Assembly: GCF_026616195.1 (NCBI RefSeq)
Contig: NZ_JANHDH010000003.1
Location: 620,001 to 684,000 of the forward strand
Reading direction: 5' to 3'
Source of the DNA: Haloarchaeobius amylolyticus
GTDB lineage: Archaea > Halobacteriota > Halobacteria > Halobacteriales > Natrialbaceae
DNA length: 64,000 nucleotides
Part shown: one piece after another, positions 62,334 to 64,000 of the stretch
Layout of the letters: every line of letters begins with the position of its first letter
Position numbering within the stretch: position 1 is the first letter of the stretch
Program-made: the position numbers and the translations under genes
Notes under the pieces: generated by a model
What the model was told of the DNA's origin: nothing
What the model saw: the letters and a program-made list of their open reading frames with translations, nothing else
Databases searched by the model: none

Positions 62334-64000
62334 TCAGTCGTCGGCCTCCGCGTCTTCTTCCGTCTCCGAGTCGCTGACCGACCGGCCCCCGGCCGCCCCG
62401 TCCTCGGTGGCGGACGCGACCGGGAGCGTCATCCGGACGTGCGCCCCGTCGTCGTTCCAGATGTCGAGTTCGCCGCCGGACCTGGCGACGAGCCAGTGCA
62501 CGAACCAGAGGCCGAGGCCGTTCGAGTGCTCCAGTGGCGTCTCCTCCATCGACTCCAGCACCGCGACCTCGGCCTCGGGGATGCCCGGGCCGTCGTCGCT
62601 GACCGTGACGGCGACGTGGGCGTCGTCGACCTGTTCGATCGCGACCCGGACCGTCGGCGACCCGGACTCCGAGTGGGTGACCGCGTTGTCCAGCACCTGG
62701 TCGAGTGCGAGTCGGAACCGGACGTGGGTCGACACCGGCGGGACCGCCTCGCCGTCGACGACGACCGTCGCGGACGGGTGCTGTTCCCGGGCGGCCGCGG
62801 CGGCCTTCTCGACCAGTTCGTCGACCTCGACCGTGACCCGCCCGGACCGCTCGAAGGCCTGCTCGATGTCGCGCGCCTGCTTGCTCACCTCGTCGAGGTG
62901 GTCGATGGCGTGACGGATGGTCTCGACGTCGTCCGGGCGGACCTCGTCACGCTCCTCGATGAGGTCGAGCACGCCCCCGATGATGGTGAGGTTCGTCCGC
63001 AGGTCGTGGCGCAGCACGCGGTTCAGGACGCTCACGCGCTCTGCCTGGTTCTGGAGGGCGCGCTGGCGCTCCTTCTGGGCCGTGATGTCCGTGAACGAGA
63101 TGACGACCTCCGACCCCGCCGAGATGTCGACCGGGGCGGCGTTGACCAGCAGCCACTGGCGCTCGCCCGACGGCCGCGTCACGATGCGGACCTCGTTGAA
63201 CACCGGCTCGCCGGTCCGCCTGACCGAGGGGAACAGGAGGTCCTCCTGTGCGATGGGTTCGCCGTCCTCGTCGGTCACCAGCCACGACTGCGTCTCGTAC
63301 GCCTCCGTGATGCTGCCGTCCGGGTCGATGCCGAGCATCTCGCGGCTCCGGCGGTTCTCCCGTATCACGTACCCGTCCGGGCCGACGACGATGATGCCGA
63401 CCGGACTCGTCGCCAGGATGCGGTCGAGGCGGTTGCGCTCGGCCTCGAGGTCGTCCTGTGCGAGGCGGCGCTGGAGGACGACCCCGAGGTGCGTCGAGAT
63501 GGACCGGAGCAGTTTGAGGAACCGTTCGTCGCGGTCGGTCCGCCTGTCCGTCATGAACACGAGGACGGCGACCGGGCGCTCGTCCTCGCCGAGGATGGGG
63601 ATGCCGACCGCGGACGCCAGCTCGCCGGCCGCGGCCAGTCTCGACCGCAGGAAGGGTCGCTCCCCCTCGGTGGAGAGGTCGACCAGCCATTCCGGCTCGC
63701 GAGCGGTCCAGACCCGCCCGGGGAGTCCCTCACCGCGTTCGAACTCGACGGTCTCGCTTCGCTCCCCGAACGCGGTGGCCGCCTCGGTCGCCCCGTACCA
63801 CGAATCGGCCAGCGAGAGGGTGTCGTCGGTCGCGACCCACGCCTCCCCGTACACCATGTCCGTCGTCTCGACGACGCGCTCTATCGTCTGCTCGAGGGCG
63901 TTCTCGAAGGTGGTGGCCTGCGCCGCCGCCTGAATCGTCTCCAGCAGGAGTTCGCGCTCGCGGGTCGCGAGCACCTGCTCGGTGATATCGATGCCCTCCG
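62334..64000 (-). CDS. GAF-PAS histidine kinase, 3' part (5' end outside window)
   Basis: The frame continues past the right edge (the window's last codons read GIDITEQVLATRERELLLE, an upstream PAS end). In order: a GAF domain (FENALEQTIERVVETTDMVY to STHLGVVLQRRL), a PAS domain with PAC end (RILATSPVGIIVVGPDGYVI, VVISFTDITAQKERQRAL) and an H-box RVLRHDLRTNLTIIGG. N-box DQVLDNAVTHSE, G1 VSDDGPGIPEAE and G2 NGLGLWFVHWLV follow. There is no receiver domain. Typical soluble haloarchaeal sensor kinase; it lies convergent to gvpO. Confidence 0.93.
   Translation of the reverse strand, partial: EGIDITEQVLATRERELLLETIQAAAQATTFENALEQTIERVVETTDMVYGEAWVATDDTLSLADSWYGATEAATAFGERSETVEFERGEGLPGRVWTAREPEWLVDLSTEGERPFLRSRLAAAGELASAVGIPILGEDERPVAVLVFMTDRRTDRDERFLKLLRSISTHLGVVLQRRLAQDDLEAERNRLDRILATSPVGIIVVGPDGYVIRENRRSREMLGIDPDGSITEAYETQSWLVTDEDGEPIAQEDLLFPSVRRTGEPVFNEVRIVTRPSGERQWLLVNAAPVDISAGSEVVISFTDITAQKERQRALQNQAERVSVLNRVLRHDLRTNLTIIGGVLDLIEERDEVRPDDVETIRHAIDHLDEVSKQARDIEQAFERSGRVTVEVDELVEKAAAAAREQHPSATVVVDGEAVPPVSTHVRFRLALDQVLDNAVTHSESGSPTVRVAIEQVDDAHVAVTVSDDGPGIPEAEVAVLESMEETPLEHSNGLGLWFVHWLVARSGGELDIWNDDGAHVRMTLPVASATEDGAAGGRSVSDSETEEDAEADD

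Overview
The window is high-GC DNA with strongly acidic proteins, TATA boxes about 25 bp upstream of leaderless or short-leader starts, Orc1/Cdc6, TFB, LonB, Tat substrates and haloarchaeal gas vesicle genes. This points to an extremely halophilic archaeon (class Halobacteria), most likely a main-chromosome segment spanning a replication origin.

Layout. 1-3.1 kb: the 3' part of a PIN/KH-type ATPase and two convergent paralogs of unknown function. 3.1-6.8 kb: an orc1/cdc6 gene embedded in a replication origin with 16 copies of an ORB-type box, all in one orientation left of an AT-rich unwinding element and all inverted right of it. 6.8-13.8 kb: DICT sensor protein, methyltransferase, an MrfB/MrfA-like exonuclease-helicase pair and an orphan ABC permease. 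14-24.3 kb: two PadR regulators, a halolysin-type Tat protease with four C-terminal repeats, small membrane proteins, a Nudix hydrolase, a three-gene minus-strand operon (beta-repeat protein, coiled-coil protein, DUF63-like protein) and two HxlR regulators. 24.5-27.6 kb: a large PAS/GAF/Bat-type regulator.

27.7-36.5 kb is the most striking part: nine tandem, same-strand, separately promoted paralogs (plus a tenth at 22.2 kb) encoding exported-looking acidic proteins with alternating hydrophobic/acidic residues, a conserved YERD-G-IEF start of the repeat domain and a conserved FEAR C-terminal tail. Most share a bipartite promoter element at fixed spacing. 36.7-42.4 kb: a small winged-helix protein, a second DUF63-like membrane protein, a TFB, a DUF7331-like protein, an RdfA-like protein and a DUF192 protein. 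42.6-48.3 kb is a second array: eight tandem Tat-exported small proteins rich in Tyr, Gly and Arg, all preceded by GTTAC-N6-ACCACGAAGTTG-type boxes at identical spacing. Two of them carry the YERD signature of the first array, so the arrays may belong to one surface or extracellular system that I do not recognise from any described pathway.

48.7-57.8 kb: HdeD-like protein, LonB, Hvo_1808-like surface metalloprotease homolog, TatA, a HEAT-repeat protein, MsrA and an HTH protein. 57.8-62.3 kb: a compact gas vesicle cluster, gvpA-gvpO diverging from gvpF-G-(H/I position)-J-K-L-M; gvpC, gvpN, gvpD and gvpE are not seen. The right edge is a GAF-PAS histidine kinase running out of the window. TatA lies on the same segment as about twenty predicted Tat or Tat-like substrates. 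No tRNA, rRNA, insertion sequence or CRISPR array was seen.
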